Positions 1 through 8,001 of a stretch of DNA of 64,000 nucleotides are shown here, in pieces; positions within the stretch are counted from its first letter, which is position 1; the number at the start of each line of letters is the position of its first letter. The notes beneath the pieces are model-generated. The model was not told the DNA's origin. It saw nothing but the letters and a program-made list of their open reading frames with translations, and searched no databases. Source of the stretch: Cohaesibacter sp. (GTDB taxonomy: Bacteria > Pseudomonadota > Alphaproteobacteria > Rhizobiales > Cohaesibacteraceae). The stretch lies in the NCBI GenBank assembly GCA_025210795.1, contig JAOAQZ010000019.1, positions 124,001 to 188,000 on the forward strand, given 5' to 3'. The translations under genes and the position numbers were made by a program.

Positions 1-508
1 CTGCCATAACAACAAAGACATTGGTTAAAGCCATAGCGGAGAGAATGGAATCAAAGGAGAAAATCAGGTTCATCGCCACAATCCAGGTGATGGCGCCTGC
101 AACTGATCGCGTGGCTTTGCCTGCAGCATGCCCTTCCAGATCATCAATGGCCAGCATATGCATGATTTCCTTCACCGCAGTATAGATGATGAAGGCACCA
201 CCGATGAGGGTGATGAAGGCATGGACATTCACCTCGCCTTCCACAACACCGGTCCAATGGACTTCGAAGAAAGGCGTCTGGAAATATTGAACAGCGGAGA
301 GGATAGCGAATAGCAGAACCAGACGCAGCAAAATTGCCAGTCCGATACCGATCTTGCGCACCATGGCTTGTTTGTCAGCTCGCACCCGTTTGGATTCGAT
401 GGAAATATAGAGAAGGTTATCAAAGCCCAGCACCGCTTGCAGGGCAGTAAGCATCAGAAATGTAAAGAGATTGTCGAGTGTGAGAAGCTCAGCCATAGCG
501 TCTTCCAT
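1..508 (-). CDS. TerC family integral membrane protein (3' end beyond window)
   Basis: Translation of the minus strand from an ATG at 508 gives MEDAMAELLTLDNLF, then hydrophobic segments with the two TerC signatures GFDNLLYI and FSFDSILSA, in which acidic residues sit inside membrane helices. TerC/Alx proteins are polytopic inner-membrane proteins linked to metal export, notably manganese, and tellurite resistance. About 169 residues are visible and the C-terminal part lies outside the window. A second in-frame ATG at 496 (MAELL) is an alternative start. The start region lies inside a perfect inverted repeat (492-529). The gene is downstream of, and co-directional with, the oxidoreductase at 568-2013. 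The family call is secure; the substrate is not known from sequence. Confidence 0.88.
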   Translation of the reverse strand, partial: MEDAMAELLTLDNLFTFLMLTALQAVLGFDNLLYISIESKRVRADKQAMVRKIGIGLAILLRLVLLFAILSAVQYFQTPFFEVHWTGVVEGEVNVHAFITLIGGAFIIYTAVKEIMHMLAIDDLEGHAAGKATRSVAGAITWIVAMNLIFSFDSILSAMALTNVFVVMA

Positions 509-529
509 GCTGTATGAAGACGCTATGGC
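492..529 (-). promoter_or_regulatory. Perfect inverted repeat covering the terC start codon
   Basis: Arms of 14 bases at 492-505 and 516-529 are exact reverse complements, separated by a 10-base loop. In the minus-strand transcript the ATG at 508 falls in the loop and the alternative ATG at 496 in the 3' arm, so folding would hide the translation start. This fits translational control or an attenuator-like element. I do not recognise the yybP-ykoY manganese riboswitch fold here. The structure is seen in the sequence; the function is inferred. Confidence 0.55.
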
Positions 530-567
530 GGATAGATCATATCCTTTGATCCTGCCCTTGGCGCCCT

Positions 568-2013
568 CTATCCAAAAATCTTGAAGAAGGAAATTGTGCG
601 CCGAATCATCGGTTTCTTCGGCAAGTCGCCATAATAGCTGATCGCTGCGCGGCGTCCAATCTCGGACAGGGTTGGATAGGGAGAAATATAGCCGGTAATG
701 GCTTTGACATTCATTTTCTGCGAGACGATCAACGACCACATATTGATCATTTCGCCTGCATTATGCCCCACAATAGAGGCCCCCAAAATGGTGCCTTTCT
801 TGTCTGTCACGATCTTGATCTGACCAGCGGTTTTGCGTTCGGCCTGGGCGCGATCATTCTCACCATAGGGCCAGCGCAGAACGCGGATCTTGCGATGCTT
901 TTTCTGGGCTTGCTCTTCGGTCATGCCCACATGAGCCATTTCCGGATCTGTATAGGTAACCCACGGAATGATATTGCGATTTTCGCGCGCTGACATATGG
1001 AACAGGACAGAGCGAATCACCAAACCGGCATGATAGCCTGCCACATGGGTGAATTGCAGGCCGCCCGTGACATCACCAATGGCAAAGACCTTGCGGTTGG
1101 TGGTTTTGAGCGTATCCTTGACCTTGATACCGCGTGCGTCATAGGCGATCTTGGCTTTTTCCAAGTCAAGCCCGTCGACATTGGGAGCGCGACCGGCGGC
1201 AACCATTAGATGGGTGGCCTCGACCACTTCCTCTTCCCCGTCTCCAGCATCAAGAATGATCCGCGCGCCATGCTTATGGGCTTCATCACCCTGTTCAACC
1301 CGCAGGATCTTGACGCCTTCGCGCAAGTTCACCCCGTCACGCCGCACCTGATCAATCACCACGGCGGTCATTTCCGGATCATCTTTTGCCAGGACGTTAA
1401 AGGCTTCAAGCACGGTTACTTCCGCGCCGAGCCGTTGCTGGGCTTGTGCCAATTCCATGCCGATGGGGCCGCCACCGATGATAACCAGCTTTTGCGGCTG
1501 TTCGGTGAGATCGAAAATCGTCTCATTGGTGAGATAGTCAACATCGGCCAAACCTTCGATGGGCAGTTTGGCAGCAGACGAGCCGGTGGAGATGACAAAA
1601 TAGCGGGCGCTGATTTCCGTCTTACCATCGGCGGTGACAACGGTTTTTGGATCCTTGAATTTGCCTGCCTGCTGGATAACCTGAACGCCCAGCCCTTCAA
1701 ATCGCTCGACCGAATCATTGGGCTCAATCGCTGCAATGACCGAATGGATGTGATCATGCACCGCCTGATAATTAACCTCGGGCTCACCTGCTGTAACACC
1801 AAACTTCACTGCATCACGGATCGACTGCACCTGCTTGCTGGCAGCAATCATCGCCTTTGAGGGAACACAGCCATAATTGAGGCAATCTCCGCCCATTTTG
1901 CCCTTTTCCAAAAGCACAACTTTTTCGCCGAAGGCAGCAGCGGCGGCTGCAACTGAAAGGCCGCCAGAGCCGGCGCCAATCACGCAAATATCTGCTTTAA
2001 TCTGTTCGGTCAT
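568..2013 (-). CDS. FAD-dependent pyridine nucleotide-disulfide oxidoreductase (mercuric reductase / dihydrolipoamide dehydrogenase-like)
   Basis: 481 aa. The N-terminal dinucleotide fold (ICVIGAGSGG) is followed by the redox-active disulfide GGDCLNYGCVPSKA (Cys44 and Cys49), a second NAD(P)-binding fold (VIIGGGPIGMELA), the FAD motif FAIGDVTGG, and a C-terminal dimerisation domain with HNAGEMI in place of the classical active-site HxHPT. It is therefore a flavin disulfide reductase but probably neither a true lipoamide dehydrogenase nor a standard MerA: there is no N-terminal HMA domain and no C-terminal vicinal Cys pair. It follows TVP38 and DUF547 genes on the same strand, so it may act on a membrane or periplasmic redox substrate. 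The fold is certain; the substrate is unknown. Confidence 0.85.
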   Translation of the reverse strand: MTEQIKADICVIGAGSGGLSVAAAAAAFGEKVVLLEKGKMGGDCLNYGCVPSKAMIAASKQVQSIRDAVKFGVTAGEPEVNYQAVHDHIHSVIAAIEPNDSVERFEGLGVQVIQQAGKFKDPKTVVTADGKTEISARYFVISTGSSAAKLPIEGLADVDYLTNETIFDLTEQPQKLVIIGGGPIGMELAQAQQRLGAEVTVLEAFNVLAKDDPEMTAVVIDQVRRDGVNLREGVKILRVEQGDEAHKHGARIILDAGDGEEEVVEATHLMVAAGRAPNVDGLDLEKAKIAYDARGIKVKDTLKTTNRKVFAIGDVTGGLQFTHVAGYHAGLVIRSVLFHMSARENRNIIPWVTYTDPEMAHVGMTEEQAQKKHRKIRVLRWPYGENDRAQAERKTAGQIKIVTDKKGTILGASIVGHNAGEMINMWSLIVSQKMNVKAITGYISPYPTLSEIGRRAAISYYGDLPKKPMIRRTISFFKIFG

Positions 2014-2114
2014 GATGCAATTTCCTTGTTTGGGCTATGGTCAGATCATGCCCATCTTTGAGATCATCTCAATTAGAATTGTGGGAAAATCCCCCAGGAT
2101 TTCCAGATTTGTGA

Positions 2115-2144
2115 GGCTCCGGCCCTTTTTGCGGGGCCAGAGCC
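2115..2144 (-). other. Hairpin between TVP38 gene and oxidoreductase gene
   Basis: Eleven-base arms at 2115-2125 and 2134-2144 pair with one mismatch just after the TVP38 stop codon. No clear U-run follows on the minus strand, so it may protect a 3' end or weakly attenuate transcription into the oxidoreductase gene rather than terminate it. Confidence 0.35.
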
Positions 2145-2150
2145 GCGCTT

Positions 2151-2972
2151 TTAGTTGCTAGCGGCCTTGCGCTTTTTCCATGCTTTGAGCACCGGCGGAA
2201 TGAGGGAGACCACTCCAAGGGCAACAAAAGCTGCAATCAATTCAGGCGTGATAATCGCCGAGGTATCAAGCGTGATGGCACAGTCAGGATTGGTGCTGCA
2301 TTCAGGGTTGGCCGCCCGCTGGGCCTCAATGATGCTATCCAGCCCCGAGCCGATAAAGGCAAAGGCAAAGGTGCCGGGGAGAATGCCGATGAGAGTGGCG
2401 AAGAAATAGGATTGCAGACGCACATTGAACAAAGCCGGTGCCAGATTGACCAGCCAGAACGGAAAGGCAGGGACAAGGCGCAGGAACAGAAGATAATTGA
2501 AAGCATCTTCCCGAAAGCCTTCGGCAAAGCGATCAATAAAACCTCCGGCCTTGGAGCGCAGAGCCTCGCCAAACGAGCTGCGGGCTGCAAGAAAAATCAA
2601 AGAGGCGCCAATGGTTGCCGAGAGAACGGTTGCGGCACCACCTACGGCCCAGCCAAACAGAAAACCACCACCAATTGTTAGAAAGGATGCGCCGGGGAAA
2701 GAGAGCGCGACAGCAGTAATATAGGCAAGGGCGAACCCGCCAACCATCAAGACATAATTCTCTTCAACATAGCCGCGCAGCACTTCGCGGTTTTTTACCA
2801 GCGATTCAAGGCTGAGATATTGATGCCAGCCTTGGGAGAAGCCGACAATCATCAAGCTTGCGATGATGGCCAGAGGGGCCCATTTCTTGGCAAGGGCCAA
2901 AGGCGAGGAAGTTTTCTCCATATCCGTTACGGCCTCCATGCTGTTGGTTACATTGGCGTGTTGTTTGTTCAT
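2151..2972 (-). CDS. TVP38/TMEM64 (SNARE-associated, DedA-superfamily) membrane protein
   Basis: 273 aa from the chosen ATG at 2972, which follows the upstream TGA by 4 bases and has GGTGA upstream; the frame stays open to 3011, but that would overlap the DUF547 gene more deeply. After a charged N-terminus there are about five to six hydrophobic segments, with the family core including GGGFLFGWAVGG and a later LRLVPAFPFWLVNLAPAL (re-entrant loop with the conserved Arg). The C-terminus is basic. DedA/TVP38 proteins are inner-membrane proteins implicated in lipid flipping or transport. Its place between DUF547 and a flavoprotein disulfide reductase suggests one functional unit, probably one operon. 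Confidence 0.87.
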   Translation of the reverse strand: MNKQHANVTNSMEAVTDMEKTSSPLALAKKWAPLAIIASLMIVGFSQGWHQYLSLESLVKNREVLRGYVEENYVLMVGGFALAYITAVALSFPGASFLTIGGGFLFGWAVGGAATVLSATIGASLIFLAARSSFGEALRSKAGGFIDRFAEGFREDAFNYLLFLRLVPAFPFWLVNLAPALFNVRLQSYFFATLIGILPGTFAFAFIGSGLDSIIEAQRAANPECSTNPDCAITLDTSAIITPELIAAFVALGVVSLIPPVLKAWKKRKAASN

Positions 2973-2976
2973 AGCT

Positions 2977-3879
2977 TCACCGGGCATCATTGAGCGACCA
3001 GTCATAAGCATAGCCCCTGATCGATTGTTGTTTGTTTAACGCTTGGGCAAGGGCAGGCTTTGCATATCGCTGCCAATGGCGAATCAGTTGCGCCTTTGAG
3101 CCGAAATCGCTGTCATACCAGTCATAAATCTTGGAGGCTTTTATGCCTGACTTGGTGGCAGCAACCCCGCGCGGATGATTGATATAGGCGCGCGCTGCGG
3201 CATCAAGCTGCGCATTGATCTTTTTGCCGCTATAGGCGGTCTTCATCAGGTTCGGGCAGCCGATTGAGGCGCAGTTAAAACCATAATGAAGACGCGGATC
3301 CTTCCAGGTTTTGCGGGCAATCTGATGTTCGACATCATCGAGGGAGAGTTTTTTGCCGCCCACGGTAAGAAGCTTCTTCTTCCACGGACCTGAGCCAAAG
3401 AAACCGCCACCAAGCTTGATATCGCGAATGGATTTGACCGGATAATGATCCAAGATCACATCCAGCGTCTTGGCATTATAAAGATTGATCCAGTAAGCCT
3501 TGGCCGCTTGGGAGGAAAGGCTTCTTACATTGACCTTTTGCATGCGATCCAAATAGGCCTCAAGAGCGCCTTTTTTGGCTTTAAGGGCTCTATATCTCAC
3601 CCGATTGACCCCATCGCTTCCCTTTACGACATAACTGGCAAGCAGATTGGAGAAATCGGAATGATCAAGACTGCCGGTCCCCTTGGGCGCAAAGGATGAG
3701 GCAAGGCTTTGCGCCCTTGCCTCTTGCGGCATCATAAAAAAGGCTAGCAATAAAAGAGCCAGCCCGGAACCGCTTGCTACGGCTTTGGCACGGCCTGTGC
3801 CCTCGTCAATTGTGGTTTGGCTTTCCAACATTGCGTGCCCCATATCCTTTGTTCTAACGCCTGTGCCTGTGTGCAGCAA
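2977..3879 (-). CDS. DUF547 domain-containing exported protein
   Basis: 300 aa in the longest form, which begins at TTG (3879); ATGs at residues 13 and 17 are plausible alternatives. The hydrophobic stretch LALLLLAFFMMPQEARAQS is a signal peptide with an ARA|Q-type cleavage site. The mature part shows DUF547 signatures: AYWINLYNAKTLDVIL, LSLDDVEHQIAR, DPRLHYGFNCASIGCPNL. The Cys in GFNCASIGCP and the conserved His suggest a papain-like or redox fold, but DUF547 activity is unestablished. First gene of the DUF547-TVP38-oxidoreductase cluster; its stop lies 4 bases before the TVP38 start. Confidence 0.85.
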   Translation of the reverse strand: MLHTGTGVRTKDMGHAMLESQTTIDEGTGRAKAVASGSGLALLLLAFFMMPQEARAQSLASSFAPKGTGSLDHSDFSNLLASYVVKGSDGVNRVRYRALKAKKGALEAYLDRMQKVNVRSLSSQAAKAYWINLYNAKTLDVILDHYPVKSIRDIKLGGGFFGSGPWKKKLLTVGGKKLSLDDVEHQIARKTWKDPRLHYGFNCASIGCPNLMKTAYSGKKINAQLDAAARAYINHPRGVAATKSGIKASKIYDWYDSDFGSKAQLIRHWQRYAKPALAQALNKQQSIRGYAYDWSLNDAR

Positions 3880-4301
3880 ACTGCGTGTTTCCTGCCTTGC
3901 ATGCCTTTCTATATAGCGGTAAAAATCGGCTTTGTGGGGCGTCTCACTGTCATTTGATTGCCGCTCAAGGGCGCCTCACGCATATGTGAGAGCCGGTAAT
4001 TTTCATCTCACCACGATGACAGCAGACGCGATCTTGCCGTGAAGATGAAATGGCTATTTTCAGCCCTTTTGGGTTAACTTGAGGGGATTTTAACCCTTGA
4101 TTAAGCAAAAGAGGGGGGATGGGGATAGAAATATCTTCAATTGTCGCGCTTTGCAGATTGACTCATCCGCCACATCTCCGTATAAGCCGAGCCAAGTGTA
4201 TCAGGATCGCTCGTAGCGTCTCTTTTAGGGGCGCTCTTTTTTACCGGTCTTGATGGGATTTGAAAAAATTCAAATAAGGGGCCGCGAAAGCGGAAAAGCC
4301 C
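3880..4301 (+). promoter_or_regulatory. Divergent intergenic region with rpmH leader
   Basis: This 422-base gap separates the minus-strand DUF547 gene from rpmH. At 4071-4096 there is an inverted repeat gggttaa/ttaaccc. At 4090-4104 TTAA-N7-TTAA resembles the CtrA box (TTAA-N7-TTAAC) of alphaproteobacteria. At 4215-4242 a 9-bp stem (two G-U pairs, 3-base loop) is followed by six T residues, which looks like an intrinsic terminator. At 4282-4293 ccgc-gaaa-gcgg forms a GNRA-capped mini-hairpin just before the rpmH ribosome-binding sequence (ggaaaa). No protein gene is convincing here. Confidence 0.5.
4215..4242 (+). terminator. Terminator-like hairpin upstream of rpmH
   Basis: Arms 4215-4223 and 4227-4235 form a 9-bp stem with two G-U pairs and a TTT loop, followed by CTTTTTT. 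The nearest upstream gene runs the other way, so the hairpin would either attenuate rpmH transcription about 60 bases before its ATG or end a short transcript started within the intergenic region. Confidence 0.5.
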
Positions 4302-4436
4302 ATGAAACGGACTTATCAGCCGAGCCGACTGGTGCGCAAGCGCCGCCACGGCTTCCGGTCACGCATGGCAACCAAGAATGGCCGTCAGGTCTTGGCACGC
4401 CGTCGGGCAAAAGGGCGCAAGCGCCTTTCAGCTTAA
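4302..4436 (+). CDS. rpmH: 50S ribosomal protein L34
   Basis: 44 aa, starting [20 protein letters not shown] and ending KGRKRLSA. Very basic and of standard L34 length; it is a component of the large ribosomal subunit. It begins the conserved rpmH-rnpA-yidC cluster. The ATG at 4302 has ggaaaa upstream. Its leader contains a terminator-like hairpin and a small GNRA hairpin (4215-4293) that could control the operon. Confidence 0.97.
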   Translation: MKRTYQPSRLVRKRRHGFRSRMATKNGRQVLARRRAKGRKRLSA

Positions 4437-4448
4437 GACTATCACATC

Positions 4449-4486
4449 AACCGCCAGCCTTCTTTTTTCGGGTTCGGCGGTTTTTG
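4449..4486 (+). terminator. Hairpin with T-run between rpmH and rnpA
   Basis: aaccgcc (4449-4455) pairs with ggcggtt (4476-4482), followed by a run of T. The loop is long (20 bases), so it may be a partial terminator that makes rpmH mRNA more abundant than rnpA mRNA. Confidence 0.5.
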
Positions 4487-4635
4487 TGTGTCTGGGGCCT
4501 GCCGGTGCAGCTTTCTTTTGGCCGATTTTGCGATCAGGGGAAAGGCTTTGCGCCAGGATGAATTCAGGCACGTTACTGGTGAGATCGCCTCACCATAGCA
4601 AGGCCTGACAAGGCCCCCAATAAGCGAGCGAGATC

Positions 4636-5007
4636 ATGCTTCGTTTGAAAAAACGTGCTGAATTTTTAGCCGCGGCGAGAGGTGCACGCATCCCTCGCCG
4701 CGGTTTCGTACTTCAAGCCAAACGCCGACAGCCTGATGACGAGAAAGAGCCCCGGATCGGCTTTACCGTCACCAAGAAGGTTGGCAATGCTGTGGTTCGA
4801 AACCGAATCAAACGCCGCTTGCGAGAGCTGGCACGCCTGCATGGTGCGGATGTCATGGCAAAGGGCCATGATTATGTGCTTATCGGCCGGCGCGCTGCCT
4901 TGCATATGGAATTTGAGCGATTGAAAGACGATTTTTTTGGGGCGCTTGCGCAATCTCGCAAGAAAGCACACCAGACAAAACGCTCGGCTCAATCACGACA
5001 TGGTTGA
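4636..5007 (+). CDS. rnpA: Ribonuclease P protein component
   Basis: 123 aa. It binds the catalytic RNase P RNA and helps process the 5' ends of pre-tRNAs. The family signature is seen in RIGFTVTKKVGNAVVRNRIK followed by RRLRELAR, the RNR motif region that contacts RNA, with a basic N-terminus (MLRLKKRAEFLAAARGARIP). Length is typical. Located 199 bases after rpmH and 111 bases before yidC. I see no yidD gene between rnpA and yidC. Confidence 0.96.
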   Translation: MLRLKKRAEFLAAARGARIPRRGFVLQAKRRQPDDEKEPRIGFTVTKKVGNAVVRNRIKRRLRELARLHGADVMAKGHDYVLIGRRAALHMEFERLKDDFFGALAQSRKKAHQTKRSAQSRHG

Positions 5008-5118
5008 TCTGATATAGATTTTTACGCATGGTGCGACTGACTTATGCAAAGCGCATATTATATAGAGCCTATGCTTTTCGCCCCAGCGGGCGGTATGACA
5101 ACGGGATGAAGACAGCTG

Positions 5119-6933
5119 ATGGAAAATAATCGCAATTTCTTCCTTGCTATCGCACTATCCTTTTTAGTGCTTCTGGGTTGGCAATATTTTGTTGCCGGTC
5201 CACAAATGGCAAAAGAAAAGGCTCGTCAGGAACAGCTGGCAGCCGAGAATGCAGCAAAAACCGGCGCGGGGGGAAGCGCTTCTACCGTACCAACCCCAAG
5301 CGCGGGCAATGCCAGCGTTCCGGGCACTGCGACACCGGCCATTCCTGGCACCGAAGCTCCCCAGAGCAGCGAAGCCATTTTGGCCAAGACAGCACGCATT
5401 GCTATCGAGACACCAAAATTGTCCGGCTCCATTAACCTGACCGGCGCCCGTCTTGATGATCTGCATTTGCGCGACTATCACGAAGAGCTGTCCAAAGAGA
5501 GCCCGACCATCACCTTGCTGGCCCCCAGTGGCTCAAACAATGCCTATTATGCCGAATTTGGCTGGGTTGATGGCGCTGGCACCACCAAGCTGCCAACCGC
5601 CCAAACCGTCTGGTCCGCCAATGACGGTGCAAAGCTGACTTTGGAAACACCTCTTGTTCTGACATGGAACAATGGCGAAGGCCTCACTTTTACCCGCACC
5701 ATCTCGGTTGACAGCAATTATCTGTTCCGGGTGGAGCAAAAGGTCGAGAATGCTTCTGACGCCGCTGTCGCTCTTTATCCTTATGGTCTGGTCTCTCGCC
5801 ATGGCGAGCCGCAAACCTCCGGTCTTTATATCCTGCATGAAGGCCTGATTGGTGTTGCTGGTGAAGAGGGTCTTCATGAGGTAGATTACAGCGATATTGC
5901 TGAAGAGCGCCTCAATACCCCGCCAAAATCCAGTGAAGGCTGGATCGGTATTACCGATAAATATTGGGCAACCGCTCTTATTCCGCCACAAGGCCAGAGC
6001 TTCCAGCCAACTTTCCGCTATTCCGATAAAACAGGGAAAGCGGTCTTCCAGTCCGATTATCTGGGCGATGCCGTGGGCGTTGCTGCTGGCAGCACAATGA
6101 GCTACCAGACCAGCCTGTTTGCCGGTGCCAAGGAAGTTGCGGTTCTCTCAGCTGTTCAGGCCGAGACCAATGCCAAGAATTTTGATCTTCTGATCGACTG
6201 GGGCTGGTTCTACTTCATCACCAAGCCGATGTTTACCGCCATTGACTTCCTTTTTGATCTGGTTGGCAACTTTGGTGTTGCGATCCTGCTGATCACAGTT
6301 CTGGTCAAGTTGCTCTTCTTCCCACTGGCAAACAAGTCTTATGCTTCCATGTCGAAGATGAAGATGCTGCAGCCAAAAATGGAAGAGATCAAAAACAAGT
6401 TTGGCGATGACAAGCAGGCGCAGCAGAAAGCCATTATGGAGCTGTATCGCGATGAGAAGGTCAATCCGCTTGCGGGCTGTCTGCCTATTCTCATCCAGAT
6501 CCCGGTTTTCTTCTCGCTCTATAAAGTGCTGTTCATCACCATCGAAATGCGTCATGCGCCTTTCTTTGGCTGGATTCAGGATTTGTCCGCGCCGGATCCC
6601 ACCAACCTGTTCACCTTGTTTGGTCTGATCCCGTGGGATGCTCCAAGCTTCCTGATCCTCGGTATTTGGCCACTGATCATGGGCGTGACCATGTTCATCC
6701 AGATGAAGTTGAACCCGGCTCCGACAGATCCGACCCAGGCGATGATCTTCAACTGGATGCCTGTCATCTTCACCTTCATGCTGGCCACATTCCCGGCGGG
6801 TCTGGTGATCTATTGGGCATGGAACAACACCCTGTCGATCTTGCAGCAGGCTGCCATTATGAGAAAACATGGCGTGCCGATCGAGATCTTCAAAAATATC
6901 AAAGATACCTTCAAAAAGAAAACTGCATCCTAG
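5119..6933 (+). CDS. yidC: Membrane protein insertase YidC
   Basis: 604 aa. It inserts and folds inner-membrane proteins, alone or with SecYEG. Layout: N-terminal membrane anchor (FFLAIALSFLVLLGWQYF), an Ala/Pro/Thr-rich linker, a large periplasmic domain (about residues 70-360), then the 60KD_IMP insertase core with five hydrophobic segments. Core features include a membrane-embedded Arg-containing region (NPLAGCLPILIQIPVFFSLY) and a final FAGLVIYW-like segment (FPAGLVIYWAWNN). The C-terminus is short and basic. Length is normal for Gram-negative YidC. A strong terminator follows at 6961. Confidence 0.97.
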   Translation: MENNRNFFLAIALSFLVLLGWQYFVAGPQMAKEKARQEQLAAENAAKTGAGGSASTVPTPSAGNASVPGTATPAIPGTEAPQSSEAILAKTARIAIETPKLSGSINLTGARLDDLHLRDYHEELSKESPTITLLAPSGSNNAYYAEFGWVDGAGTTKLPTAQTVWSANDGAKLTLETPLVLTWNNGEGLTFTRTISVDSNYLFRVEQKVENASDAAVALYPYGLVSRHGEPQTSGLYILHEGLIGVAGEEGLHEVDYSDIAEERLNTPPKSSEGWIGITDKYWATALIPPQGQSFQPTFRYSDKTGKAVFQSDYLGDAVGVAAGSTMSYQTSLFAGAKEVAVLSAVQAETNAKNFDLLIDWGWFYFITKPMFTAIDFLFDLVGNFGVAILLITVLVKLLFFPLANKSYASMSKMKMLQPKMEEIKNKFGDDKQAQQKAIMELYRDEKVNPLAGCLPILIQIPVFFSLYKVLFITIEMRHAPFFGWIQDLSAPDPTNLFTLFGLIPWDAPSFLILGIWPLIMGVTMFIQMKLNPAPTDPTQAMIFNWMPVIFTFMLATFPAGLVIYWAWNNTLSILQQAAIMRKHGVPIEIFKNIKDTFKKKTAS

Positions 6934-6960
6934 GACTTTTCTTTAAGGATCGACGTCTAA

Positions 6961-6992
6961 AAGGCGGCTTGATTGTTCAAGCCGCCTTTTTT
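6961..6992 (+). terminator. Intrinsic terminator after yidC
   Basis: Perfect 12-base arms aaggcggcttga (6961-6972) and tcaagccgcctt (6977-6988) with a 4-base loop, followed by a T-run. It ends the rpmH-rnpA-yidC unit and separates it from the acetyltransferase gene. Confidence 0.9.
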
Positions 6993-7226
6993 GTTGCCTT
7001 TTTGCAGCATAGCAAGGGCAATCGGCGCTGATTTTTGCAAAGCATTTGGTCAGGCCCCCGTTCGGTGGTAGCGTTTGCTATCTTTTCTTCTCGCCAGGTC
7101 ACAAGGACAGGTTCGATGACCTACTGACCGAACTGCAAGCAATTCCCGATATCTTCTCGCGATCCTCAAGTTCGGGATCGGGACTGCTTATTTCTATGCC
7201 TTTTTCATTTAAAGCAGGTCAGTTTC

Positions 7227-7916
7227 ATGCCTTCTCACGATCTTTCATCAGGCCAGTTTGGCCCTGATCCTATGAGCCCGTTTCCAATTGCCGGCCACAG
7301 GCGCGTTGGTTTCCTCAAACCTTTGATCACAAGTCCGCTCATCCAAGTGGGAGACTATAGCTATTATGACGATCCGGACGGGCCGGAGCATTTCCAAGAG
7401 CGCAATGTGCTCTATCATTTTGATTTTATCGGAGATCGGCTCATTATCGGGAAATTTTGCGCCATCGCGACAGGTGCCCGTTTCATCATGAACGGGGCCA
7501 ATCATGATATGCGCGGCTTCAGCACCTATCCATTCGGTGTTATGGGTGGTGGCTGGCAGGACGGCTTTGATCTTGGCGGATATAAAGTGCAAAGCCGCGG
7601 CGACACCATTGTTGGCGATGATGTCTGGATTGGCCGGGGGGCAATCATCTTGCCCGGTGTTACCATCGGCTCTGGCGCTATTGTTGCAGCCGGTGCTGTG
7701 GTCAGTCGTGATGTACCAGCTTATGGCGTGGTTGCGGGCAATCCCGCAGAGCTTGTTCGCATGCGCTTTAGCGATGACATCATCGACCGCCTGATGGCGC
7801 TGAGCTGGTGGGACTGGCCGCCAGAGCTGATCGGCAAGCACCGATCTGCCATTCAGGGCGCCGATATTGAAGCACTGGAGAAAGCATCATACGAGCTTTC
7901 TAATCAGATTGATTAG
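7227..7916 (+). CDS. CatB/Vat-type hexapeptide-repeat O-acetyltransferase
   Basis: 229 aa. A left-handed beta-helix acyltransferase of the xenobiotic acetyltransferase type, which transfers acetyl from acetyl-CoA. Signs: [18 protein letters not shown], holding the NH catalytic-His motif of the CatB/VatD group, and hexapeptide repeats such as [20 protein letters not shown] and [16 protein letters not shown], then AGNPA. ATG 7227 has gcagg upstream; an in-frame ATG at 7272 (MSPFP) is possible. It lies between yidC and engB, genes often adjacent in this order, so it is probably a later insertion. Antibiotic resistance cannot be claimed: many homologues modify other small molecules. Confidence 0.86.
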   Translation: MPSHDLSSGQFGPDPMSPFPIAGHRRVGFLKPLITSPLIQVGDYSYYDDPDGPEHFQERNVLYHFDFIGDRLIIGKFCAIATGARFIMNGANHDMRGFSTYPFGVMGGGWQDGFDLGGYKVQSRGDTIVGDDVWIGRGAIILPGVTIGSGAIVAAGAVVSRDVPAYGVVAGNPAELVRMRFSDDIIDRLMALSWWDWPPELIGKHRSAIQGADIEALEKASYELSNQID

Positions 7917-8001
7917 ATAAATCTTGCAGGTGGGGCGTAATCCGGCTAACCAAAGCCAATATCTTACCTCCCATCTGCAAGCATCATACTGGATATCGTC
8001 C

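Noticed and set aside
5008..5118. Possible yidD between rnpA and yidC
   Set aside because: The gap is only 111 bases, too short for yidD, and no coding pattern is seen.
6148..6870. 240-codon frame antisense to yidC
   Set aside because: His/Gln-rich translation typical of a reverse-complement shadow of yidC; no motif recognised.
7227..7916. Streptogramin or chloramphenicol resistance gene
   Set aside because: The fold and catalytic His motif fit, but chromosomal members of this group have varied substrates; resistance cannot be inferred.
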